DNA from: Oscillospiraceae bacterium
Lineage (GTDB): Bacteria; Bacillota_A; Clostridia; Oscillospirales; Oscillospiraceae
Assembly (NCBI GenBank): GCA_017456105.1
Contig: JAFTKA010000005.1
Location: forward strand, 1 to 31,198
DNA: 31,198 nucleotides
Direction of reading: 5' to 3'
Shown here piece by piece: positions 14,001 through 20,242 of the stretch (positions are counted from its first letter, which is position 1; each line of letters starts with the position of its first letter). The translations under genes were made by a program, and so were the position numbers. Below the pieces are notes generated by a model that did not search any database, was not told the origin of the DNA, and worked only from the letters and a program-made list of their open reading frames with translations.

Positions 14001-15245
14001 ATGAAGCATTTAAACAGTGAAACCTTTAACGAGGCTTTAAAAAGCAGTAAGCCGGTACTGATCGAGTTCAGTGCCCCATGGTGCACCTATTGCCGTCGGA
14101 TTGAAACTGCCATGGCTGCCGTTGCCGCAGAGCAAGCGGACTATTTAGACGTGTATGCCGTCAACATCGATAACAACCCGGAGCTTGTGAATGCCTACTC
14201 TGTGGAACTGGTTCCCACACTGATGCTTTTTAAAAACGGTCAGGTGGTGGACAATGTCGTTGCCCCCGGCTCAAAAGCTGAGATCGAAGCATTCCTGTCC
14301 AATAAAGTAACACTTCACTCTGGTGGCACTCATATCTACGATATGGCCGTTATCGGCGGCGGTCCCGGCGGCTACACTGCCGCTCTGTATGCCGCCCGGG
14401 CAGGACTCGACACCGTTGTGATCGAAAAGCTCTCTGCCGGCGGTCAGATGGCAGAGACCCAAAATATCGAAAACTACCCCGGCTTTGCTGAGGGCGTGGA
14501 CGGTTTGACCTTAGGCCTATCCATGCAGGCACAGGCCGAGCGATTCGGCGTGGTTACCAAGCTCTCCGAAGTGGAAAGCGTGAACCTGACCGAGCCCGTC
14601 AAAACCATTAAGACCAGCGAAGGTATGATCTCTGCCAGGACGGTGGTGATCGCCACCGGAGCAGGCCATAAGCATTTGGGTATTGAAAACGAGGAAGCGT
14701 TAATAGGCAGAGGTGTCGGCTACTGTGCTACCTGCGACGGTATGTTCTTCCGGGGCAAGACCGTCGCCGTAGTGGGTGGCGGCAATTCCGCAGCGGCAGA
14801 TGCATTGTTCCTGTCCCGGATCGCCAAGAAGGTCTATGTGATCCACCGCAGAGACGCCTTGCGTGCCACCAAGGTCTACCATCAGCCCCTGATGGAGACG
14901 GAGAATGTGGAATTTCTTTGGAACAGCACCGTATCCAAGCTTTTATTTGAACAGAAGCTTACCGGCGTAAAACTGCAAAATACGCTCACCGGTGAGCAGT
15001 CCCAGCTGGAACTGGACGGTCTGTTCATCAGCATCGGCAGAACGCCCGCCACCGAACTGTTCAAGAATCAGGTAGAACTGGACGAGACCGGCTACATCAT
15101 TGCCGACGAGACCACAAAAACCAATCTGCCCGGTGTGTTCGCCGTAGGTGATGTCCGGACCAAGCCCATGCGTCAGGTGGTAACCGCTGTTGCTGACGGT
15201 GCGGTGGCTACCCATTTTGCAGAAGAATATCTTTCTGCCCTGTAA
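14001..15245 (+). CDS. Fused thioredoxin-thioredoxin reductase (Trx domain N-terminal)
   Basis: A 414-residue fusion. Residues 1-105 are a complete thioredoxin fold with APWCTYC (Cys28, Cys31) and cis-Pro at VPTLMLF. Residues 113-414 are a low-molecular-weight thioredoxin reductase: FAD motif GGGPGG (119-124), redox pair CATC (242-245), NADPH motif GGGNSA (259-264) with HRRD (282-285), and the C-terminal FAD motif GDVRTKP. The order is opposite to the Mycobacterium leprae TrxB-TrxA fusion and recalls AhpF, but with one Trx fold. HRRDxxRA supports NADPH use. The ATG at 14001 is the first after the predicted transcription start and is preceded by AAAGG. It begins an operon with ccdA and a TlpA-like gene. 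Confidence 0.93.
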   Translation: MKHLNSETFNEALKSSKPVLIEFSAPWCTYCRRIETAMAAVAAEQADYLDVYAVNIDNNPELVNAYSVELVPTLMLFKNGQVVDNVVAPGSKAEIEAFLSNKVTLHSGGTHIYDMAVIGGGPGGYTAALYAARAGLDTVVIEKLSAGGQMAETQNIENYPGFAEGVDGLTLGLSMQAQAERFGVVTKLSEVESVNLTEPVKTIKTSEGMISARTVVIATGAGHKHLGIENEEALIGRGVGYCATCDGMFFRGKTVAVVGGGNSAAADALFLSRIAKKVYVIHRRDALRATKVYHQPLMETENVEFLWNSTVSKLLFEQKLTGVKLQNTLTGEQSQLELDGLFISIGRTPATELFKNQVELDETGYIIADETTKTNLPGVFAVGDVRTKPMRQVVTAVADGAVATHFAEEYLSAL

Positions 15246-15256
15246 AGGAGTAGCCC

Positions 15257-15916
15257 ATGCCGTTTTTCATTTCTTTTCTGGAAGGCATCATAACCTTCCT
15301 CTCCCCCTGCCTGCTGCCTATGATCCCCATTTACCTGTCCTATTTTGCAGGCGGCGGACAGCGGAGCACCAAAAAGACCTTAATAAATTCTTTCGGCTTT
15401 ATTCTCGGCTTTACGCTGTTGTTTGTGGCCATGGGAGCACTGGCAGGCTCCGTGGGCAGTTTTCTGTCCCGCTATCAAACTGTCGTAAACATCATCTCCG
15501 GACTGATCGTAATTTTCTTTGGTCTGAACTATATCGGGTTGTTTAAGCTGAACCTTTTTGGCGGCAGCAGCCGAACGGTCAGCCATAACGGTGGCTTTCT
15601 TTCCTCTGTGATTTTTGGCATTGTCTTTTCTCTGGGGTGGACGCCCTGTGTAGGTGCTTTTTTAGGCTCTGCACTGATGCTCGCCTCTCAGCAGGGGCAG
15701 GCTATTGTGGGAATTCTCCTGCTTTTATGCTACTCCCTGGGATTGGGTGTCCCGTTTTTACTCAGTGCCCTGCTGATCGACAAACTGAAATCCACTTTTG
15801 ACTTTATCAAACGCAACTATTCCGTCATCACCAAGATCAGCGGCGGCTTTTTGATCCTTGTGGGCGTTTTGATGGCCACAGGAACGTTAGGGCTTATGCT
15901 TCGTTTCTTAAGTTAA
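15257..15916 (+). CDS. ccdA: CcdA-type thiol-disulfide transmembrane electron carrier
   Basis: CcdA moves reducing equivalents from cytoplasmic thioredoxin across the membrane to extracytoplasmic thioredoxin-like proteins. The 219-residue protein has about six transmembrane helices and the two conserved membrane Cys residues: Cys18 in FLSPCLLPMIPIY and Cys131 in SLGWTPCVGAF. AAAGGAG lies just after the fusion gene stop and 8 nt before the ATG. It sits between the Trx-TrxR fusion and a membrane-anchored TlpA-like protein, a coherent electron chain. No cytochrome c biogenesis genes are in view, so the role is probably general disulfide reduction at the cell surface. Confidence 0.95.
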   Translation: MPFFISFLEGIITFLSPCLLPMIPIYLSYFAGGGQRSTKKTLINSFGFILGFTLLFVAMGALAGSVGSFLSRYQTVVNIISGLIVIFFGLNYIGLFKLNLFGGSSRTVSHNGGFLSSVIFGIVFSLGWTPCVGAFLGSALMLASQQGQAIVGILLLLCYSLGLGVPFLLSALLIDKLKSTFDFIKRNYSVITKISGGFLILVGVLMATGTLGLMLRFLS

Positions 15917-15926
15917 GGAGAGCATT

Positions 15927-16478
15927 ATGAACAGTAAATTAAAACTGATCCTGTTACTTTTGGTCTTTGCCCTTTTATTGGGCGGTGCCTATATCCTATA
16001 CAAACACTACAGCTCTCAGACACCGCCTCCGACCCAAGACCCCGGAGCAACAGAAAGCCAAATCTCCGCACCGGATTTTACGGTATATGACAAGGACGGA
16101 AATGCCGTGCAGTTGTCTGATCACTTTGGAAAACCCATTGTCTTAAATTTCTGGGCCAGCTGGTGCGGCCCTTGTAAAAGCGAAATGCCTGCCTTCCAGG
16201 CTATGTACGAGACCTATGGCGATCAGGTGCAATTTTTTATGGTGAATATGACCGATGGCACCCGGGAAACTCAGCAGACCGCCACTAATTTTACCGATGC
16301 TCAAGGCTACACCTTCCCCATTTTCTTCGACACCACCTACGATGCCGCCATAACCTATCAGGCACACTCCCTTCCCACCACCTATTTGATCAGCAAGGAC
16401 GGCAAGCTCCTGTCCCGCTGGATCGGTGCAATGAATGAGGATACCCTGAAAAGCGGAATTGATCTACTGCTGAACTAA
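15927..16478 (+). CDS. TlpA/ResA-like membrane-anchored thioredoxin
   Basis: The 183-residue protein has an N-terminal membrane anchor (about residues 6-25) without a lipobox Cys, a Pro/Thr/Gln linker and a TlpA-type domain from APDFTVYD (48 onwards). The active site is ASWCGPC (Cys80, Cys83) and the cis-Pro is in LPTTYLI. It would face outward and accept electrons from CcdA, 10 nt upstream in the same operon. ResA, CcsX and TlpA have different clients, such as apocytochrome c and sporulation proteins, and the client here is not shown by sequence. A strong terminator follows. Confidence 0.93.
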   Translation: MNSKLKLILLLLVFALLLGGAYILYKHYSSQTPPPTQDPGATESQISAPDFTVYDKDGNAVQLSDHFGKPIVLNFWASWCGPCKSEMPAFQAMYETYGDQVQFFMVNMTDGTRETQQTATNFTDAQGYTFPIFFDTTYDAAITYQAHSLPTTYLISKDGKLLSRWIGAMNEDTLKSGIDLLLN

Positions 16479-16480
16479 GG

Positions 16481-16510
16481 AACACGGCTCGGTACGTCGA
16501 GCCGTGTTTT
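16481..16510 (+). terminator. Terminator of the Trx-TrxR/ccdA/tlpA operon
   Basis: AACACGGCTCG (16481-16491) pairs with CGAGCCGTGTT (16498-16508), ending in TTTT. Confidence 0.88.
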
Positions 16511-16517
16511 GCCTGCC

Positions 16518-16546
16518 TTGACAGGAAAAATCTGTAATGGTATACT
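16518..16546 (+). promoter_or_regulatory. Promoter of the glycosyltransferase gene
   Basis: TTGACA (16518-16523) and TATACT (16541-16546), 17-bp spacer; near consensus. Confidence 0.85.
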
Positions 16547-16575
16547 ATTTTTAGTTTTAATTTTGGAGAGATCTT

Positions 16576-17484
16576 ATGTTATCTGTGATCATACCGGCCT
16601 ACAATGAGGAGGCCATGCTCCGGAAGGCCGCCGAGACCATCGGTGATATGCTGACCTACGAAGGCATCGGCTACGAACTGATTTTCGTCAACGACGGCTC
16701 CCGGGACAATACCCAAAATATTTTAGAGCAGATCACCGCTGAAAATCCCCGTATCCACTATGTCCAGCTGTCCCGGAATTTTGGCAAGGAGGCCGCTATT
16801 TCTGCCGGTCTTGCCATGGCAAAGGGCGACTGTGCCGCCGTGATGGACTGCGATCTTCAGCACCCGCCCAAGGCCTTGCTGGAAATGTACCGTCTTTGGG
16901 AAGAGGGCTTTGAGGTGATCGAAGGTGTCAAGCGGACCCGCGGCAAGGAATCCATGGCCTATAAAGTAGGTGCCAAGTCCTTTTACCGCATTATGTCCCG
17001 GTCCACGGGCATCGATATGACCCGTGCTTCGGACTTTAAGCTTTTGGACCGCAAGGCCATTGACGCTGTCTTATCCTTGCCGGAATACCATATGTTCTTT
17101 AGGGCCCTGTCCCATTGGATAGGATTTAAGACCGCCAGCGTTTCCTTTGATGTTCAGGAGCGTGAGGCCGGACGGAGCAAATGGTCCGTCCGTAAGCTGA
17201 CGAAGTACGCCGTCAATAACATTATGGCCTTCTCCTCCGTGCCGTTACAGATCGTAACCTGGATCGGTGTCATTGCCTTTATCGTGTCCCTTGTTATGGG
17301 CGTGCAGACCCTGATCCGCTACTTTATGGGCAACGCCGCCGAGGGCTTTACCACCGTCATTTTGCTGCTCTTGTTCTTAGGCAGTATTATCATGATCGGC
17401 CTGGGCATCATCGGTATGTATATCGCCAAGATCTATGACGAGGTCAAACGCAGACCCCGCTATATCATCACCAAAATGAAATGA
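16576..17484 (+). CDS. GT2 family glycosyltransferase with two C-terminal transmembrane helices (GtrB/DPM1-like)
   Basis: These enzymes transfer a sugar from a nucleotide donor to polyprenyl phosphate at the cytoplasmic face of the membrane. The 302-residue protein has the GT2 start VIIPAYNEE, ELIFVNDGSRDNT, the DCDLQHPP metal-binding region, REAGRSKWS before the membrane part, and two hydrophobic helices (about 232-255 and 264-285). That architecture is typical of GtrB/undecaprenyl-phosphate glucosyl- or mannosyltransferases. No flippase or acceptor transferase gene is adjacent, so the sugar and final product are unknown. GGAGAG precedes the ATG, and a near-consensus promoter is present. Confidence 0.93.
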   Translation: MLSVIIPAYNEEAMLRKAAETIGDMLTYEGIGYELIFVNDGSRDNTQNILEQITAENPRIHYVQLSRNFGKEAAISAGLAMAKGDCAAVMDCDLQHPPKALLEMYRLWEEGFEVIEGVKRTRGKESMAYKVGAKSFYRIMSRSTGIDMTRASDFKLLDRKAIDAVLSLPEYHMFFRALSHWIGFKTASVSFDVQEREAGRSKWSVRKLTKYAVNNIMAFSSVPLQIVTWIGVIAFIVSLVMGVQTLIRYFMGNAAEGFTTVILLLLFLGSIIMIGLGIIGMYIAKIYDEVKRRPRYIITKMK

Positions 17485-17487
17485 TCC

Positions 17488-17513
17488 TTCGCCGGGCGAT
17501 CCTGCCCGGCGAA
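17488..17513 (+). other. Intergenic GC-rich hairpin
   Basis: TTCGCCGGGC (17488-17497) pairs with GCCCGGCGAA (17504-17513). No T-run follows, so it is not a standard terminator; it may partly separate or stabilise the transcript ahead of the AraC-type gene. Confidence 0.6.
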
Positions 17514-17532
17514 ACTTACAAGGAGAAACGCC

Positions 17533-18360
17533 ATGCTGAATGTGTATGAACTGCCCCATTTGGGCCTGCGTGTGTTTTCCGCTCCGTCCAAAAAAGATAC
17601 CAGCGACCTGAGCTATCTGAGCCATAAGCACCCCTACTACGAAATGCACATTATGGAAAAAGGTTCTCTTGTGCTGGAAATCAATCAGACCCAATACCGG
17701 TTGCAGCAAGGTCAGTTCTGCCTGATCGCACCGGGTGCGGATCACGTTCCCAGAAGCGACCTTAACGGTACCGTTCGGTATTTTGTCAGCATTGAGCTTA
17801 TGAAAACCTCCGCACCCTTGCGTGATTTTCTTAAAAAACATATGTCCGGAAAAACCGTATGCATTGGCTCTGCCCAGCCCCTTTTGGAATATGTTGCCAA
17901 GCTGCGTTCTGAGCAGGAGCAAAAGCGTTCTTTCCAAAAAGAAATCACCGAACTGCTTTTGTCCCAGCTGTTGGTGCAAACCGCCCGGACTCTGGAATCC
18001 TCCTCTGCAAGCCCGGAAACCGCCACTTTGGATCAATCCAGGAATATGCTGATCGACACCTTCCTCAATAATAATTTCCACCTGTCTGCTGGAGAAGCCC
18101 TCCTGGCACAGGAACTGGGAGTATCCTGCCGTCAGCTGGATCGGATCTTAAAGAAGCAGTACGGAAAGGGCTTCCGGGAAAAGGTACGGGAGGTCCGTAT
18201 GGAGGCTGCCGCCAGCCTTCTGAAGTATTCGGACAAAAGCGTCCGGGAGATCGCAGAGAAAATCGGTTACAGCACCACCTCCAATTTCATCACCTTTTTC
18301 AAGGCCGCTTTTGGAGTAACTCCCTTGGAATATCGAAAGCAATTTTCTAAGAAACAATGA
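17533..18360 (+). CDS. AraC family transcriptional regulator with cupin sensor domain
   Basis: The 275-residue protein has an N-terminal cupin-like ligand domain (HKHPYYEMHIMEKGSLVLEI and QGQFCLIAPGADH segments, about residues 30-75) and a C-terminal pair of helix-turn-helix motifs: the first around LLAQELGVSCRQLDRILKK and the second around VREIAEKIGYSTTSNFITFFKAAFG, followed by TPLEYRK. GGAG at 17521-17524 precedes the ATG. The next gene on the same strand is a class III aminotransferase with a striking inverted repeat at its promoter, the natural candidate target. The effector is unknown. Confidence 0.93.
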   Translation: MLNVYELPHLGLRVFSAPSKKDTSDLSYLSHKHPYYEMHIMEKGSLVLEINQTQYRLQQGQFCLIAPGADHVPRSDLNGTVRYFVSIELMKTSAPLRDFLKKHMSGKTVCIGSAQPLLEYVAKLRSEQEQKRSFQKEITELLLSQLLVQTARTLESSSASPETATLDQSRNMLIDTFLNNNFHLSAGEALLAQELGVSCRQLDRILKKQYGKGFREKVREVRMEAAASLLKYSDKSVREIAEKIGYSTTSNFITFFKAAFGVTPLEYRKQFSKKQ

Positions 18361-18412
18361 TTTTCCGACATATTTTTGAAAAGTAGACCTGTAATCATGT
18401 TGTTTTTTCGCC

Positions 18413-18467
18413 CTCCTTTGTTATACTGTCCTCAGGGGAATCCCCCTACTTCAGTATAACAAAGGAG
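18413..18467. promoter_or_regulatory. Perfect 16-bp-arm inverted repeat spanning promoter and RBS of the aminotransferase gene
   Basis: CTCCTTTGTTATACTG (18413-18428) is exactly complementary to CAGTATAACAAAGGAG (18452-18467), with a 23-nt loop holding a second small GGGG/CCCC hairpin. The left arm contains the -10 box TATACT (18422-18427); the right arm contains the Shine-Dalgarno AAAGGAG. Transcripts entering from the AraC-type gene would fold the ribosome binding site into the hairpin; transcripts started at the internal -10 box would lack the left arm. It may also be a DNA operator or a terminator (TTTTATT follows). Confidence 0.8.
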
Positions 18468-18474
18468 TTTTATT

Positions 18475-19782
18475 ATGAATATTACCCAGCAGCGTTACTT
18501 AGAAGCCAAGGAACTGATTCCGTTCGGCGTGCAGCTTTTGAGTAAGAAGCCGGAATCCTTCTGCGAAGGCTACTGGCCCGCATACTACACCAAGGCCAAG
18601 GGCTGTGAGGTGTGGGATCTGGACAACAAGCACTACTATGATTTCTCCACCAACGGCATCAGTGCCTGTCTTCTGGGCTTTGCCTCCGACCCCGTCGTGG
18701 AAGCCGTAACCAAGCGAGTGATCAACGGCTCTATGTGTAGCCAAAACCCCGCAGAAGAGGTAGAACTGGCTGAGCGTCTGTGCCAGATCCACCCCTGGGC
18801 TTCCAAGGTCCGTTTTGCCCGTGGCGGCGGTGAGATCGCATCCGTAGCCGTCCGTATTGCCCGTGCCACCACCGGCAAGGACGTTGTGGCCATCTGCGGC
18901 TACCACGGCTGGACCGACTGGTATCTTGCTGCCAACCTGGGCGAAACTCCCGAGCAGAGAGACACCATCATCTCCGGTATGACCTGCAACGGTGTTCCCG
19001 AATCCCTCCGTGGCACAACTGTAGCCTTCTATTTTGACGACAAGGAAGGCTTCGACCGGATCGTCAGAGAGTATGGCGACCGTCTGGCAGCTGTTGTGCT
19101 GGAGACCGCCCGTTCCACCGACCCCGTTCCCGGTTTCCTGGAGCATGTCAGAGCCGAGACCAAGCGTATCGGTGCTCTGATGATCCTGGATGAGATCACC
19201 ATCGGCTGGCGTAACTGCTTCAGCGGCTATCATATGCAGCTGGGTATCACTCCTGATATGGCCATCTTCGGCAAGGCCACCGGTAACGGCCACCCCATCT
19301 CCGCAGTGATCGGTACCGACGAAGCAATGGAGGGTGCAAACCGTGCCTTCATCAGCTCTACCATGTGGACCGAGAGCGTCGGTCCTACCGCCGCTCTGGC
19401 TACCCTGAAAGAGATGGAGCGTGTCAACGCCTGGAAGCAGGCCTGGGACTCCGGTTCTAAGGTCATCAAGATCTGGAAGGATGTCAGCAAGCGATACGGC
19501 ATCGGCATCGAGATCGAGGGCTTTGACTCCCACCCCCACTTCACCTTCAAGGAGGGCCACGGAAAGCTCCGCCCTGTGTTTATCCGTCTGATGCTGGAAG
19601 AAGGCTTCCTGGGCAACACCGTGTTCTCCGCCACCGTGGCTCACAACGACGAGAACATTGCTCTGTATGCCATGGCTTTTGAGAAGGTTTTTGCAAAGCT
19701 TGCAGATATTCTCAAGAAAGGCGACCTGGAGAAATATATTCCCAAAAACATTCAGGCGGGCTTTGGCCGACTTGTAAAATAA
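18475..19782 (+). CDS. Class III PLP-dependent aminotransferase (glutamate-1-semialdehyde aminomutase-like)
   Basis: A 435-residue fold-type I PLP enzyme. Visible are the phosphate-binding RGGGEIASVAVRIAR region (about 116-130), CGYHGWTDW, the Asp239 in LILDE-like MILDEITIGWR that contacts the pyridine ring, and the Schiff-base Lys267 in FGKATGNGHP. The family includes HemL, but no other haem or tetrapyrrole gene is near, and the DEITIGWR and FGKATGNGHP variants differ from HemL, so a catabolic or sugar/amino-acid aminotransferase is more likely. The gene is expressed in phase behind an AraC-type regulator and uses AAAGGAG within an inverted repeat. It ends in a strong terminator. Confidence 0.9.
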   Translation: MNITQQRYLEAKELIPFGVQLLSKKPESFCEGYWPAYYTKAKGCEVWDLDNKHYYDFSTNGISACLLGFASDPVVEAVTKRVINGSMCSQNPAEEVELAERLCQIHPWASKVRFARGGGEIASVAVRIARATTGKDVVAICGYHGWTDWYLAANLGETPEQRDTIISGMTCNGVPESLRGTTVAFYFDDKEGFDRIVREYGDRLAAVVLETARSTDPVPGFLEHVRAETKRIGALMILDEITIGWRNCFSGYHMQLGITPDMAIFGKATGNGHPISAVIGTDEAMEGANRAFISSTMWTESVGPTAALATLKEMERVNAWKQAWDSGSKVIKIWKDVSKRYGIGIEIEGFDSHPHFTFKEGHGKLRPVFIRLMLEEGFLGNTVFSATVAHNDENIALYAMAFEKVFAKLADILKKGDLEKYIPKNIQAGFGRLVK

Positions 19783-19789
19783 CCCCTTT

Positions 19790-19821
19790 GGTCCCGGGTA
19801 GCAATACCCGGGACCTTTTTT
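19790..19821 (+). terminator. Terminator of the aminotransferase gene
   Basis: GGTCCCGGGTA (19790-19800) pairs with TACCCGGGACC (19805-19815) around GCAA, followed by six T. Confidence 0.93.
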
Positions 19822-19842
19822 AGAAAAATTTTCAAAAAATGG

Positions 19843-19871
19843 TTGACAAACACAGCTAAAAAGCATATACT
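19843..19871 (+). promoter_or_regulatory. feo promoter
   Basis: TTGACA (19843-19848) and TATACT (19866-19871), 17-bp spacer. Operator A covers the expected start site near 19878. Confidence 0.88.
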
Positions 19872-19878
19872 GTTAGCG

Positions 19879-19894
19879 GTTAGCGATGACTAAC
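19879..19894. promoter_or_regulatory. Putative metal-responsive operator A (GTTAG-N6-CTAAC)
   Basis: GTTAGCGATGACTAAC lies directly after the -10 box, within a larger GCGGTTAG/CTAACCGC inverted repeat. An extra GTTAG half-site lies at 19872-19876. The position fits repression by a DtxR-type iron regulator, but the protein is not in the window. Confidence 0.65.
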
Positions 19895-19912
19895 CGCTTT
19901 TGCAAACCTACA

Positions 19913-19928
19913 GTTAGCCTATGCTAAT
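19913..19928. promoter_or_regulatory. Putative metal-responsive operator B
   Basis: GTTAGCCTATGCTAAT, one mismatch from the GTTAG-N6-CTAAC pattern, between operator A and the feoA start. Confidence 0.6.
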
Positions 19929-19954
19929 CGTCTTTTGGCAGGATCGGTGGGATT

Positions 19955-20167
19955 ATGACATTATTAGATGCAGATTTAGGAACAGAATACATGATTCAGG
20001 CCATTAAGACCGACGATGAGGATCTGAACGCCTTCCTCTTCTCCCTTGGCTGCTACAGCGGTGAATTCATTACCGTTGTCTCCCGCCGCAAAGGCAGCTG
20101 TGTGGTCTCCATCAAGGACGGCAGATACAGCATCGACAATCAGCTGGCAGAAGCCATCAGAATTTAA
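19955..20167 (+). CDS. feoA: FeoA, ferrous iron transport accessory protein
   Basis: A 70-residue cytoplasmic SH3-like protein of the FeoA family, with FSLGCYSGEFITVVSRRKGS in the beta-barrel region and the final DNQLAEAIRI. FeoA supports FeoB-mediated ferrous iron uptake. It lies upstream of feoB on the same strand, 75 bp away, behind a promoter with operator-like palindromes. GGTGGG is a modest ribosome binding site. Between it and feoB lie a terminator-like hairpin and a third operator, so the two genes may not be transcribed in equal amounts. Confidence 0.9.
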   Translation: MTLLDADLGTEYMIQAIKTDDEDLNAFLFSLGCYSGEFITVVSRRKGSCVVSIKDGRYSIDNQLAEAIRI

Positions 20168-20170
20168 ATA

Positions 20171-20195
20171 AATGCTGATCTCGGTCAGCATTTTT
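20171..20195 (+). terminator. Terminator-like hairpin between feoA and feoB
   Basis: AATGCTGA (20171-20178) pairs with TCAGCATT (20185-20192), followed by a short T-run. Confidence 0.7.
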
Positions 20196-20206
20196 AATAA
20201 ACAGCA

Positions 20207-20222
20207 GTTAGCCACTGCTAAC
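20207..20222. promoter_or_regulatory. Putative metal-responsive operator C upstream of feoB
   Basis: GTTAGCCACTGCTAAC, within perfect 9-bp arms GCAGTTAGC and GCTAACTGC, 21 bp before the feoB start codon. No clear -35/-10 pair precedes it. Confidence 0.65.
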
Positions 20223-20242
20223 TGCAAATTGGAGGAATCTAT

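Noticed and set aside
18475..19782. Annotation as hemL
   Set aside because: No tetrapyrrole genes nearby and the catalytic-region motifs differ from typical HemL.
18499..19866. Long minus-strand open frame opposite the aminotransferase
   Set aside because: Antisense shadow; the plus-strand enzyme has intact PLP motifs and proper signals.
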